Assembly: GCA_963970005.1 (NCBI GenBank)
Contig: CAXAMN010001303.1
Coordinates: forward strand, 1-64,000
Origin: Durusdinium trenchii
Lineage: Eukaryota > Sar > Dinophyceae > Suessiales > Symbiodiniaceae
Direction of reading: 5' to 3'
Length of the DNA stretch: 64,000 bases
Positions within the stretch are counted from its first letter, which is position 1. Each line of letters starts with the position of its first letter. The notes beneath the pieces are model-generated. The model saw nothing but the letters and a program-made list of their open reading frames with translations, was not told the origin of the DNA and made no database searches. Positions 9,961-19,854 of this stretch are shown here, piece by piece. The position numbers and the translations under genes are program-made.

Positions 9961-11115
9961 TTGATCTCACAAGCAATATATGAGGATCTGGTTTCGTCCT
10001 TCCGTGATCAGGGATCGCTTAGAAGCCAATTTGGTCCTCGTGCCAGTCAGTCTCACCGAGTCTTTTTTATGCGCCGTTTTCCTAGTGAACTGTGTGCCCT
10101 CCATAACCACAGAGATCTTTTTGTCATTAGTGAGGATGACCTTGAACCCATCCACACTGCGTTAGCTGGTACTCAGAATATTTCAATTGTCCTATTTCAA
10201 GTCCAAGCACACACTCAAGAAAAAATCATCCAGCTTTACAAAGATGCCAGAAGGTTGTCCTTTGTGTGTCTTTTTCATGAATGCTTTGTCAATGCGGTCT
10301 GTCTTGATCTCATTACGGCTGTTGGCACAGCACTAAGAAGACATTTGGCGCGAGTCCATTGTGTCTCTAAGTACCAAGATTTTACTTATGCACCTACAGG
10401 TCAAACAAAGAAAGTTACGAAGAGTATCTGTTTTGTTCTTTTGCATTCCTCTTTTACGACAAATAGCTTCGAAGTCATTTCACCAAGCTTAGAGTATACT
10501 GAAACATGGTTGTGCAACAGTGCAGTTCTCACTCCCATAGTGCAAGAACGAATCAAGTCTATTTCAGGTGTGGTTAGGTTTCGTGTTCACCGAACAGGAA
10601 TTCCTGTTCAAACCACATTGGGGGTCACTGATCGAAGTTGCATCACGTTCTGTATTTCAATCTCCAAGATTCAGGAACTTGCTGGTCCCCTTGAGCAAGT
10701 TTATCAGCAGCTCAGAGCTGAAATCAGCCATCTAGGAAAGCAAGAGTTACAAAGAATCTTACCACTTATCTGGTTGAGTGATAAAAATCGATTACCTAGT
10801 TTCTTTGCGCATCAGAACTTTGCTTTCCTTGACTTTCGTAAATATGCGAAGCAAACTGGCACTAAGATACAAAATCGGATCCAAGAAATCCTCATATCAA
10901 TGGACATTCCGTATCATTTTCAAAAGAGATCCATTTTGATTTTATATGCCTCAGGCACACTTCTTGAAACCTTTAGGCAAGCTCTCTTCTATGAAGACAT
11001 TATTCTGCCTTTTGGCAAAGAAGGGTGTTTCCAATGTTATGTCGACTCAAATGCACAACCAGACTCTTGGCAAATTGAGCTGCAGATCATTGGAAGCACA
11101 AAGTACGAAGCCTAG
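9961..11115 (+). CDS. LINE-like element, N-terminal region
   Basis: The frame is open from 9949 and gives about 384 residues ending at TAG 11113-11115. There is no ATG at the beginning; the first in-frame ATG is near 10066. No known domain was recognised. The translation is mixed alpha/beta with no low complexity. The terminating TAG exists only because a 30-base segment is exactly repeated. Without one copy, the frame continues directly into the next one (11191-15432), which is in the same register. It is therefore best read as the first part of the large element protein, not a separate gene. Confidence 0.55.
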   Translation: MISQAIYEDLVSSFRDQGSLRSQFGPRASQSHRVFFMRRFPSELCALHNHRDLFVISEDDLEPIHTALAGTQNISIVLFQVQAHTQEKIIQLYKDARRLSFVCLFHECFVNAVCLDLITAVGTALRRHLARVHCVSKYQDFTYAPTGQTKKVTKSICFVLLHSSFTTNSFEVISPSLEYTETWLCNSAVLTPIVQERIKSISGVVRFRVHRTGIPVQTTLGVTDRSCITFCISISKIQELAGPLEQVYQQLRAEISHLGKQELQRILPLIWLSDKNRLPSFFAHQNFAFLDFRKYAKQTGTKIQNRIQEILISMDIPYHFQKRSILILYASGTLLETFRQALFYEDIILPFGKEGCFQCYVDSNAQPDSWQIELQIIGSTKYEA

Positions 11116-11143
11116 ATCATTGGAAGCACAAAGTACGAAGCCT
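11084..11143 (+). repeat. Exact 30-base tandem duplication that creates a stop codon
   Basis: Bases 11084-11113 and 11114-11143 are identical, starting AGATCATTGGAAGC and ending GAAGCCT. The length is a multiple of three, but the junction reads TA|G, generating an in-frame TAG. With a single copy, the frame before and after is continuous. Confidence 0.9.
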
Positions 11144-11190
11144 ATCAGATTGAAGATGATGGCACGCTCCTTGACAACAATGGTGATGTA

Positions 11191-14100
11191 GTGCCAGATC
11201 TAATCGAACACCTTGTTCAAGAATATGATGCATCCAATATTCGTACAGCTATAGTACATGTACAAGGCAAAGGACAGCAAAAAATCGTTGGCTTTCTAGC
11301 GAACTCTAACATTCAGCAACAGACACCGTGTGCCATTAAAGACCATCAAGGAACTGATAGGATCTTGCAATATAAGCAGCCAGATGTGCTTACAGATCCT
11401 CAGATGTCCAATGTACACGTTAAGGAAATGCGAACAGATCATCACATTATCTCTCAAGCGAAAGGCATCAATCAGCGTGCGAGAATTAGCGCTTTCTTTC
11501 CCTTTCCTCACAATGAATTGTCGCGCCGACGTTTCAACCGAGTCAAGTCCATCAATGTGTGTGTCAACCGCAGCGACATCCTATGCACTGTGCTTGATGA
11601 AACTGTTCCTGTTTGCTTAGTCAATCAAGAATTAGCAACGCAAGAAGCTGCCAGTCTTCTCGATTTCTTAATTCATAAGCAGCCGATATTAAACCATCAC
11701 TCTGCCTTTCTGTCATGTCTCGTCAATTGCCCTGAACAGTCGAGCCAAAACGATGCTGCTCAAGATAGCCTTTTGACTTTACCATACTTCTCAAGCATTG
11801 TTCATTGTCATTTGAGCTGCAATCAATTTCTGACTGTATACCAGCCTAGGTTCGAAGATGGCAAAGTTTCCAGATGCATCGGCAACAGTTTACAACTCTC
11901 TGATTATGAACATACAGATATTGTCCTCTTTCTTACTGGTCAGTTTGAGATCTTTGATCTCTTTGAGACTGCACCCAAAGGACGCATTACTGTGGTTTGG
12001 AAAGTTACGGAAGCAAGCGCGTCTCTTGTTTGTCCGTTTGATAAAGTTAGTTGTCAAGATCCTGCAATTGCGCGGCGGGATCAAGTTATCGAAGCAAACG
12101 CAACCCCACACGCCAAAGCCAGACGCTCCAGTCTTTTGCAAGATACAAAACAGAAGTCTACAATTGACAGCAAGCGCTTGCAGCAAGTTGAAACCAATTT
12201 AGAGCAAGCAACTCCTCCAGCAGCAGTTCGAGAAGCAGGCGCTGCAGTATACGAGGTTAGCCCTCTTGACCCTCCTACGGATCATGATGCGAATCCACAG
12301 TGTGCTGCAACTGCCAAAAGAGGACTCTCTTCCCTTGAAGCCCTTGTAAGGAAAGTGCCAGTTCCCAAGTTGCCAGGAGCTGATAACAGATACAAAACTC
12401 TAGCAGGCAGACTCGAAGAGAACTTGGTGCTCTCTAGCCAGCCCATAGAACAGCTTGAAGTGCCATATAAAGAACAAGGCAAGGGACAAGCCTCAGATGC
12501 TGCCATAGAAAGAAGCGATAGTGGATTGCCTTCACGAGGTGTCAATCATCCTCTTTCAAACACACCTCATGATGCGTTGCTTCTCACAAAAGACAAAGTC
12601 GTAGACTATGTTGATGACTGTGTTGCACCTACTCAGATTGACATTGAATCTACTGGTGACAGTTGTCACATGAATCAGGAAGAAACCTCTATATCCCTTC
12701 GTAATTTCCAGGGCGATGCCTGTCATGCTGACAACCATAGTCCTAAGGAAAACAAAACAAAAGAGGCTGAGACTGGCCTATGCCATCTCAAAGAAAAAGA
12801 AAATGTTAGGTTTCATTGTCAGACTCTGCAACCAATATTGCCAGGCACTACTGGTACGGTTCATCCCATCCAGGATCAACCTTTCAAATCTGTTTCGGCC
12901 GAAGAAGCTCGTCAACTTTCGCAACATCCACCAATTGAACCAGATCTCTCTTGCTTTGCTGTTTCTACAGTNNNNNNNNNNCATCCACCAATTGAACCAG
13001 ATCTCTCTTGCTTTGCTGTTTCTACAGTAGGAAACAACATGCATGACACTCATGCTGCTACTAAAGTCACTCAAGAGATTGACTGCAGCCTTGACGACTC
13101 AATCATCAAAGAAATCGATATGCAAGATGCCAAAGAACCAACAGAAGGAGCCAAGGAAGATGGCGCTAAGTATCATGTTGATGAACAAATTGCTCCAAAA
13201 ATAGATACTACCTCTCACGACAAGGGTATATGGCCTGCCCAGAATGTGGAGCCAGAACAAGAGATTCGCAAAAGCAAGTCCGTCATAAACCTCCTGGAGG
13301 ACACGGTTGTGCCTACATTTGGTAATCTTTCCTTCTCTCTCACCGAGCGCAGAATTCTTGCGCACTTGCATACACTAAAACAGCTTGTTGCCAGCAAAGT
13401 CTCCCTCGTTAACGTGGAATTTGGCGAAGAGGACCTTACACAGGCAGCAAAACTCTATGACAATCTTAATGCTACAGCCTGCTTTTATACCACGGCGCTT
13501 CGACTACTTTCCAAAGCAGACTGGCAAGAGCCGGTTGATTTTGAAGATCATATTGTCCATCAAGCCATGATTGCTGTTGCGCGAGGCTGGACTACTGCAG
13601 TTGGAGTGAAAACCCTACCCTTCGATAAACACTATCTTGCCCTTTCGACGGCTACATTGCCGTCAGCAGCACACGGTGAAGTGAAACGCACTTTTGACTC
13701 TATTGTGGCAACGCTTCCTTCTCCCTTTAAAGAAAAGGCAAGTTCTAAAGTTGTTTTCACCTGTCGAGTCTGTGGCAAGAAAGCTAGTCATGATGTCCCT
13801 ACTTTCATAGTTCTTGAACCAATCATATCCCAAGCAAGTGGCCATGAATTTTTTAATGCTGCGGTACCATGGACTGAAAATTTGCTCCCTGGATCAGCAG
13901 AATCTCTACATGACTCTGTCCCGAATTGTTATGAGTGCGCTTCTGACAGTTCTTGGATTATTGAAGCTGAGTCCAAATGTAAGCTTGTCTGGTTTCAGCT
14001 TCCAAGAGAGTTCCATCCGCAAGCACTGCAGTATGCCACCTTTATTGGAAAAGACCCCTTCTTTGTTAGGGGTTTATCGTGGAAGTGTGTCTCAGTGGTA

Positions 14101-15432
14101 ATTCACCAGGGACGCGATCCACTTTATGGTGAAAACCAACCTGCGGAGCATTTTTATGTCCTTGAGAACGAAGGACCCAAGTGCAACTCCCTTTGCTACA
14201 ACAATGCTGTTGGCCTCCACCATATTGATGATACGAAAATCAGACCTGGAGATAGGATCTGTGCATTACTGTTTCGTACCACTGACATTACCACCAAGTG
14301 GCCTATACAATGCACATTGTCGATCAAGCGTATACAGAAAAATAGTCTTCAGAAACAAGACAAAGGCAAAAGAAGTAAGAACGGACGAATTTCTAGGGTC
14401 CTACTTAGCTCCAAAAAAAGGACAACACTCGGCAAACAACCTGCACAACAGGTTGAAATTTCTGCTCAGAAAACTGCCCAAGACACCTACGCTGACGAAA
14501 ATTATGGCCCTCCTGAAGATGAGGTATGTATTGTTCCTATCGAGACGATTGATTATATTGAAGATATTTTCTCCCAATCGCAAACCAGATTACAGGGCAC
14601 ACTAGCCAAGCAGCAAGGGAATAGCGACCCGTGTCGTTTTTCCTCTTCTGCAACAGGAGCTCCCCAAAGACTTGGCAGTAGTCCAACTAGGCCAGGCCCT
14701 TATACGACTGACAACAGCAAAAGTGGAGTTAACTATGATAGAGCCTCACTCACTACGGCAAGTGCAGCTGGTGAAAGTGACGTCTCCAAGCCCCCATATG
14801 CCATCTTGAGTATGTTTGATGGCTGTGGATCTTCTGTTGATATCATCGAATCCAAACTAGGCTATCGCCCTAAGGCGTGCATCCTTTGCGAAAAGGATGA
14901 GACACTTCGTTATCTTGTAGGAGAGAAACACGGCATTTCAGTTGATCCAATATGGCAACACAGTTCTAAAGGAGGAGGTGCCTTTTATTATGCGAAAGAT
15001 GTTGATGATCTCTTTGTTGACAATGCACGATTACTTCGTGAATTTGCTGCCCTCTGCGCTGATTGTCACTTCTTTGTTATTGGAGGCAGCCCGTGCACCG
15101 ACTTAACATATGCTGGAGGAGACCAAGGTTTTTTAGGCATCTGTGGCCCAGCCAGTGTTTTCTTTTTCGCGATGCACCTTGCCTTGCACTTATTAACTAC
15201 GGTCGTCCCCGGCAATGGCATACGTTTCCTCATCGAGAATGCGGGCTCAATGCGTACTGAACACTTCCGATCCATGAAAAGTTGCCTTGGCCTGCAACAT
15301 CTCCAGAAAAATGCACTCACGTGGCGCACCTCGACTTTGTCGCCAGCTAAACGACTGAGAATCTTCTTTCAAAACAATACCATACCTCTCATGAAAAGAA
15401 CGAAGCCCAAGTTCACCATACAGCTGATTTGA
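11191..15432 (+). CDS. USP-like protease domain and DNMT3-like cytosine methyltransferase (LINE-encoded)
   Basis: A 1413-codon frame. The first ~700 residues are unrecognised and include a Ser/Glu/Asp-rich linker. Around 13450-14330 the order NLNATACFYTTALRLL (Cys codon at 13480), CRVCG...CYECA, then AEHFYVLENEG (His codon at 14149) and ALLFRTTD mirrors the Cys box, Zn-ribbon and His box of ubiquitin-specific peptidases. From 14800 a DNMT follows: motif I ILSMFDGCGSS, motif IV VIGGSPCTDL with catalytic Cys at 15094-15096, then GLxG...FFF, motif VI IENAGS and motif VIII-like AKRLRIFFQNN. The GGSPCxDL...GL pattern points to the DNMT3 branch. The frame ends at TGA 15430-15432, before motifs IX and X, which appear in the next frame. 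Expected activity is 5-methylcytosine formation at DNA; the protease call is a motif-order inference. Confidence 0.72.
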   Translation: MPDLIEHLVQEYDASNIRTAIVHVQGKGQQKIVGFLANSNIQQQTPCAIKDHQGTDRILQYKQPDVLTDPQMSNVHVKEMRTDHHIISQAKGINQRARISAFFPFPHNELSRRRFNRVKSINVCVNRSDILCTVLDETVPVCLVNQELATQEAASLLDFLIHKQPILNHHSAFLSCLVNCPEQSSQNDAAQDSLLTLPYFSSIVHCHLSCNQFLTVYQPRFEDGKVSRCIGNSLQLSDYEHTDIVLFLTGQFEIFDLFETAPKGRITVVWKVTEASASLVCPFDKVSCQDPAIARRDQVIEANATPHAKARRSSLLQDTKQKSTIDSKRLQQVETNLEQATPPAAVREAGAAVYEVSPLDPPTDHDANPQCAATAKRGLSSLEALVRKVPVPKLPGADNRYKTLAGRLEENLVLSSQPIEQLEVPYKEQGKGQASDAAIERSDSGLPSRGVNHPLSNTPHDALLLTKDKVVDYVDDCVAPTQIDIESTGDSCHMNQEETSISLRNFQGDACHADNHSPKENKTKEAETGLCHLKEKENVRFHCQTLQPILPGTTGTVHPIQDQPFKSVSAEEARQLSQHPPIEPDLSCFAVSTXXXXHPPIEPDLSCFAVSTVGNNMHDTHAATKVTQEIDCSLDDSIIKEIDMQDAKEPTEGAKEDGAKYHVDEQIAPKIDTTSHDKGIWPAQNVEPEQEIRKSKSVINLLEDTVVPTFGNLSFSLTERRILAHLHTLKQLVASKVSLVNVEFGEEDLTQAAKLYDNLNATACFYTTALRLLSKADWQEPVDFEDHIVHQAMIAVARGWTTAVGVKTLPFDKHYLALSTATLPSAAHGEVKRTFDSIVATLPSPFKEKASSKVVFTCRVCGKKASHDVPTFIVLEPIISQASGHEFFNAAVPWTENLLPGSAESLHDSVPNCYECASDSSWIIEAESKCKLVWFQLPREFHPQALQYATFIGKDPFFVRGLSWKCVSVVIHQGRDPLYGENQPAEHFYVLENEGPKCNSLCYNNAVGLHHIDDTKIRPGDRICALLFRTTDITTKWPIQCTLSIKRIQKNSLQKQDKGKRSKNGRISRVLLSSKKRTTLGKQPAQQVEISAQKTAQDTYADENYGPPEDEVCIVPIETIDYIEDIFSQSQTRLQGTLAKQQGNSDPCRFSSSATGAPQRLGSSPTRPGPYTTDNSKSGVNYDRASLTTASAAGESDVSKPPYAILSMFDGCGSSVDIIESKLGYRPKACILCEKDETLRYLVGEKHGISVDPIWQHSSKGGGAFYYAKDVDDLFVDNARLLREFAALCADCHFFVIGGSPCTDLTYAGGDQGFLGICGPASVFFFAMHLALHLLTTVVPGNGIRFLIENAGSMRTEHFRSMKSCLGLQHLQKNALTWRTSTLSPAKRLRIFFQNNTIPLMKRTKPKFTIQLI
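12925..13028 (+). other. Assembly gap flanked by identical 47-base sequences
   Basis: Ten N bases at 12972-12981 are preceded (12925-12971) and followed (12982-13028) by the same 47 bases, beginning CATCCACCAATTGAACC. Overlapping contig ends were joined without merging. The true sequence very probably contains this segment once. The 57-base excess is a multiple of three and leaves the frame intact. Confidence 0.92.
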
Positions 15433-17147
15433 CGTGGCCAGAAGACTGGAGCCCACTCCTTTTTTATGAGAGAGGTACATTACGCGAAGTCCATTTGCAG
15501 CCTTCCATGCGCCCTATTAAGACAATTAGTGACCTGGCTCTTCGATATAGCTGGTCAAGTTACCATCCAACTGCACTCTTGTGGCGCATTTCATATTGGA
15601 ACTCGCGAGAACGGTTTGCTTTCTTAGCCAATCTTAGCGATGAAAAAGGTATCCCGGCCTTTCAATGGAGTACAATTATTCCTCCCATTTATCTCCCAGC
15701 TTGGATGCACCTACTCAAAGCCTTTGCAACGAATGCCTCCAATAAGGACAAAGATCTTGCTTTGCAAGACGTACTTCCTTTGTTCCACAATCGAAGTATA
15801 GACTTGCCATTCAGATTCCTTACTGATCAAGAAGTGCTTCAAGTCTCAGGTCTCAGCCAAAACTTTGCAAGAGTCAACAAGTTTAGTTACCTGCTTACAT
15901 CTCGCACAATCCGATCATTCATTGGCAACTCTTTCCATCCGAAACTTGTTAGCATTGCTATCGGCAATCCTGATGACCTGAAAGAATGGGTTCGAGGTCG
16001 ACAACCAAGTATAACCAATATTGCACATCCAGACACTGTCCGTAAGTATTACATCCAATTCCGGCAAGACATTATCAATTCGTTGGAGCGCATTAATCAT
16101 TCTCCCAAGTCTGTGCTTGAACCTGAACCATATAGGCACATCGATTACCGTGCTCTTGTCATGTCACCTCTTGATAAGCCTGTAGTTGCGCAACCTACTG
16201 TTGGCAACATTCCACCGCCATATCTGACAAAGGAGGCAATTCAAGGCGACCAACAAAGTCAGGCTACGACAAGATTGAAAGTCATTGGTACGCCACATTT
16301 CTTAGCTTTTCTTGCCCAAGCAGGCCTAAGCAAATATCTTGACTATATTGCTGTACCGCAATGGCTTCCCTTTACCAGCTCCATAGCGGACGCACTAGCA
16401 AGAACAAGCCGGGCCCCTTTGTTGGCTGCGTATCAGCAGGGTCTCTTTTCACAAAAAGTCTTAGCTAGAGCCCTTCTCTTTCTTCGAAGCATTGTAGGGA
16501 GCTGCTCTGAAGGCAAAACAGGCTTCTTTGTGCTTGATTATAAGCTCAATCCGTTGCATATACAGTATATTGGCCCTCCTGAGGCTGTCAATGTCTATTT
16601 GATACGACTCAATGAGACACTTGATATCATGATTTTCAATTATGGTGGGCAACTGCTATCAATTCAGGCTATAGCTGCCTCCTGTCAAGAATACACAGTC
16701 TCGTACAGCCACAGTGCTACCTTTTTTACAAAGGTTGCTGAAAGTGTAGTTGGCCTTGCTATTCAGAAAGGAGCACACACATGGTTTGTTGAAGCACCCT
16801 TCCTATACACATTTCAAGAACCCGGATGTGCGCTTTGGAGGCTAGCGCAAAGTGCTTTGGCCCAAGCAAATGTCCTTAGTAGTAACCCGTTTGTCAATCA
16901 CTGCCATAAAGACCTTGCGCAGTTGCCCCTAATTTTAGTTGAAGGCAACATTGAAGGGAGACAGCTACAGGTCCTTGCCACCACTGCGCAAGCATTATGT
17001 CCGAGTGAACAATCTTCCATTTGGTCTGTTGATGTCCCGTATGCCTATTGCATTCTGTTCATCTGTCAAGCCACGCTTGCCCGTGCAAGCAGTGAGTTTG
17101 ACTGTTCGAGCACTTGGAAAGCAAATTTTCCAAGACACTGCTATTGA
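15429..17147 (+). CDS. DNMT C-terminal motifs and unrecognised region (LINE-encoded, frame-shifted)
   Basis: This frame overlaps the end of the previous one and has no ATG start. Translation extends upstream of 15429 as an open frame, so the change of frame lies between about 15370 and 15430. Its first part completes the methyltransferase: SGLSQNFARVNKFSYLLTS and IGNSFHPKLVSIAIG (about 15853-15965) correspond to motifs IX and X, including the IGNS turn. The remaining ~390 residues, with GTPHFLAFLAQAGLSKYL and FFVLDYKLNPLHIQYIG, are not recognised. Near 17090 the likely coding path moves to another frame (VRALGKQIFQDTAIDKC) and back near 17250. It is part of the single large element protein. 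Confidence 0.6.
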   Translation: MTWPEDWSPLLFYERGTLREVHLQPSMRPIKTISDLALRYSWSSYHPTALLWRISYWNSRERFAFLANLSDEKGIPAFQWSTIIPPIYLPAWMHLLKAFATNASNKDKDLALQDVLPLFHNRSIDLPFRFLTDQEVLQVSGLSQNFARVNKFSYLLTSRTIRSFIGNSFHPKLVSIAIGNPDDLKEWVRGRQPSITNIAHPDTVRKYYIQFRQDIINSLERINHSPKSVLEPEPYRHIDYRALVMSPLDKPVVAQPTVGNIPPPYLTKEAIQGDQQSQATTRLKVIGTPHFLAFLAQAGLSKYLDYIAVPQWLPFTSSIADALARTSRAPLLAAYQQGLFSQKVLARALLFLRSIVGSCSEGKTGFFVLDYKLNPLHIQYIGPPEAVNVYLIRLNETLDIMIFNYGGQLLSIQAIAASCQEYTVSYSHSATFFTKVAESVVGLAIQKGAHTWFVEAPFLYTFQEPGCALWRLAQSALAQANVLSSNPFVNHCHKDLAQLPLILVEGNIEGRQLQVLATTAQALCPSEQSSIWSVDVPYAYCILFICQATLARASSEFDCSSTWKANFPRHCY

Positions 17148-17150
17148 TAA

Positions 17151-18534
17151 ATGTCTGAGCCTAATAGTCGAGCATGGGGTATACGTTTGTGTTTACGGAG
17201 AGCCAGCGCGTGTTGTATTTCGGAGGGCGCAGGCCCACCTATTGATGTTATGACAACACTTGCTTCTTTGCCTATTGGCATTCTCCGTTTAATACAGCGT
17301 ACCATCTCGACAGGGCTCCGTGCATACTACTGGCTATCTCATCATGAACATTGCGGAAGATCAATCACTCATGTCTCCTCATTGCACTTTCTGATACACT
17401 TTCTTTCTCCAAAAGTTGCATACAGGCGCATAAAGGTGCGTGACTTCACTGCCGCATGCGGTTTTTATCAACACGTTGAATTAGAAGATGCTATGCGGAC
17501 GTTGCTATTCCTTTTTCGAAATTATCGAACATGGGATGCAGCTGAGGCTATCAGCCACCCTTCATCCCTTCTTGTTATGCCCAATGATGTTGCAACGTTG
17601 CAACTAATCCCATGGAAGTTTTGGAACTTATGCCGTCAGATCCTTGAGTTCAGACTCCAACGTCCTACCAACCTTCCTGTTTCTATTCGCAGCCTTTACA
17701 GCTGGAATCTAAATAGTTGGTATCCAGAGAGTGTAAACAATGCCCACAAAACATGGGTTATCCGCTCGCTTTTAAAGACAGCACCGATCTTCGGCCTAAT
17801 GGACGCAAGTACAGCTTCAGCACCTTGCACATACTTGGCCTGATATTCGGGTTGCAGCTGCGTTAGCGAAGAAAGACCCTAATCCACAAGCAGGCGTGGC
17901 TATCCTTCTGCCTCCTGGTTGGGACGTCACTAGCCAGCGAATCCTTGTTGACCACTATGCAGTTGCTGCCTGCAGCTCCTTCCAAGCCTGCCAAGTATGG
18001 CTTGTCTCAGTCTACTTGCCGCCCAACAGCCAACAAGCTCTAGTCAACAAAGTTTTTCAAGCTATCCTTACGCTTGAGGAGCACCCAATTTTTATCGGTG
18101 GTGACTTTAACCGTTGTGACCAGCACCACCCTTCAATCTGGGACGATTTCCTGAACCAATTAGGTCTGCAGGACATCGACCCTACTTTTCCAACCTACAG
18201 GTACACTAATCAACAAGGTCACTCAGTAGAGTCACCCCTTGATCGTGTCCTGGTGCCAAGCATCTTCTTGGATACGGCGCAACTACATGTGCAGATCAAA
18301 GGCAGATATCGAATACAAACGTGCCATCATAAACTCATCAGGGTGCTTCTTAAAATGAAACCAAGGCTCACACCACACCCGCACTCAGAGCAGCATCAAA
18401 CGATACCCACGAAGGTTTTTCTTGACCCCACAGCCTTTGCCACTGGGACAACAGAAGAAGCCCGACAACGGGCACTGCATCAATTGCGGCGAAGAATACT
18501 GTCCCGTCACTACACCCATCTCAATGCATACTAG
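17151..18534 (+). pseudogene. EEP (APE-type) endonuclease domain of the LINE, frame-broken
   Basis: The N-terminal strand of an endonuclease/exonuclease/phosphatase domain is visible as SLYSWNLNSW...KTWVIRSLLKTAPI at about 17690-17800. The frame then fails at 17843 where LQE would be expected. After a shift, translation resumes as LQHLAHTWPDIRVAAALAK, GVAILLPPGW, VWLVSVYLPPN, IFIGGDFNRC (GDFN metal/phosphate motif), DRVLVPS and CHHKLIRV, ending at 18534. These are the ordered motifs of LINE endonucleases, which nick the target DNA to prime reverse transcription. The catalytic Glu of the LQE motif cannot be found in any frame, consistent with a small deletion near 17800. A change into the RT frame occurs around 18420-18540. 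Confidence 0.68.
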
Positions 18535-19828
18535 AGTGCTCGTTTGGAGCTGGTGGAGAACCTTCTCGAATTCTTGCAAACAGTTAACACCACTGAAAAG
18601 GCTGTATAAACTCCTTGGCAAAAATCAAGCAGTGCTCCATGTTGGACGAGATGACCTTCGACACCTGTATGAACAATGTGGCTTGGCAGCACTCTTGCAA
18701 CCTTGGCCGCAGCAGCATGACAAGTCTTTAGTGCCAACCACGCTCATTGCGTCGGCACTGCAGGCTGCGGAAATTATCACGGCTGCAATGCCTAGCATCC
18801 CCTTCGGACAGGAAAGCACTGACCCTGCCAGAAGAGCTCGACGACAGCGCTTATTTTGGGACCGACTCAAAACTGTCTGCCCACGAGGCACGTTTTACCA
18901 TGGCCCGCTCTTGCAAAGTAACGGAAACGAATGTCGAACAGCGCAGGAATATGATGATGCCATGCTTGCAACGAGATCCTTTTGGTTTCGACCGCCCGTG
19001 CGGTACGATCCATCATGGTCTCGAACTCTTGCTATCTATAGGCAGCATGCTGAGCCATGGCCCCTTGTTCCAGAACCAACCACTGATGACTATGTTGCGC
19101 GTCTCCTGCTTACCAAAGACTCTGCCCCTGGTCCTGATGGACTCCCCTATGCCCTATGGCGTATGATCCCCTATCACACTGCAGCCATTCTACAAAATGA
19201 CTTTGACCGAATGATGTCCTGCACGCTACCAGCCCCAACTCAAGTTGGGGTCTGGATCCCAAAGGCAAAGCAAGGGCCTACTGCTGACTTCTTTCGCCCC
19301 TTAGGTATGCCCGACACCCTTGATCGACTCCAGGATGGCACAGCCGCTGCTATTCTCTTTCGAGTTACCCGGCATTGCTTCCACCCAGCGCAAACCATGC
19401 TAAATGCGTTTCGGGAACCTCAACGTGCAGTGTTAGAAGTTCAGCAAACGCTCGAAGGAACAATCCCTGCCTCTGCACTTTTTGCAGACCTATCCAAAGC
19501 ATTTGAGCGAGTCAATGCATTTTGGATTCTTCACATTCTCCATATACGACAGAGTGCTCCATGGGTGCTCCAGCTCGCTAAATACCTCCTTTTTGGAAGA
19601 CGGATACGGCATAAAGTTCAAGGGCGGCTTCTGCCACCGCGTGAAGTCCACTCAGGAGTTGATATGGGTAGATCGACCTCGGTATACTTCTTCTGTTTGG
19701 CAATGGATCCCATCTTTGTCGCGCTCCACCAAGTGCCGCGTGTACTGCTTGTTGCAGGCTACGTTGACCAACCATTGTCGGTCAACATGATGACCCGCAA
19801 TGGATCAAGGAAGTTTTTGCTTTCATAG
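18422..19828 (+). pseudogene. LINE reverse transcriptase, fingers and palm (catalytic motif C disrupted)
   Basis: About 468 codons in a single frame. RT landmarks occur in order: SAPGPDGLPYALW, FFRPLGMPDTLDRL, ALFADLSKAFERVN (motif A with its Asp), then HSGVDMGRSTSVYFF...MDPIF (motif B). Motif C should read Y/FxDD, but here GYVD at about 19757-19768 is followed by a frame change. The continuation PTIVGQHDDPQWIKEVFAF lies in another frame, and the second catalytic Asp is absent, so polymerase activity is not expected. Family knowledge: this enzyme copies element RNA at the nicked target. The amino-terminal start drawn here is arbitrary because the true frame joins the endonuclease. Confidence 0.75.
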
Positions 19829-19854
19829 ATTCATGGTCAACTGCTGGTGTCATT

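Noticed and set aside
15370..15432. Programmed ribosomal frameshift within the DNMT
   Set aside because: No recognisable slippery heptamer or stem, and many other frame changes in the same element point to decay or sequencing error.
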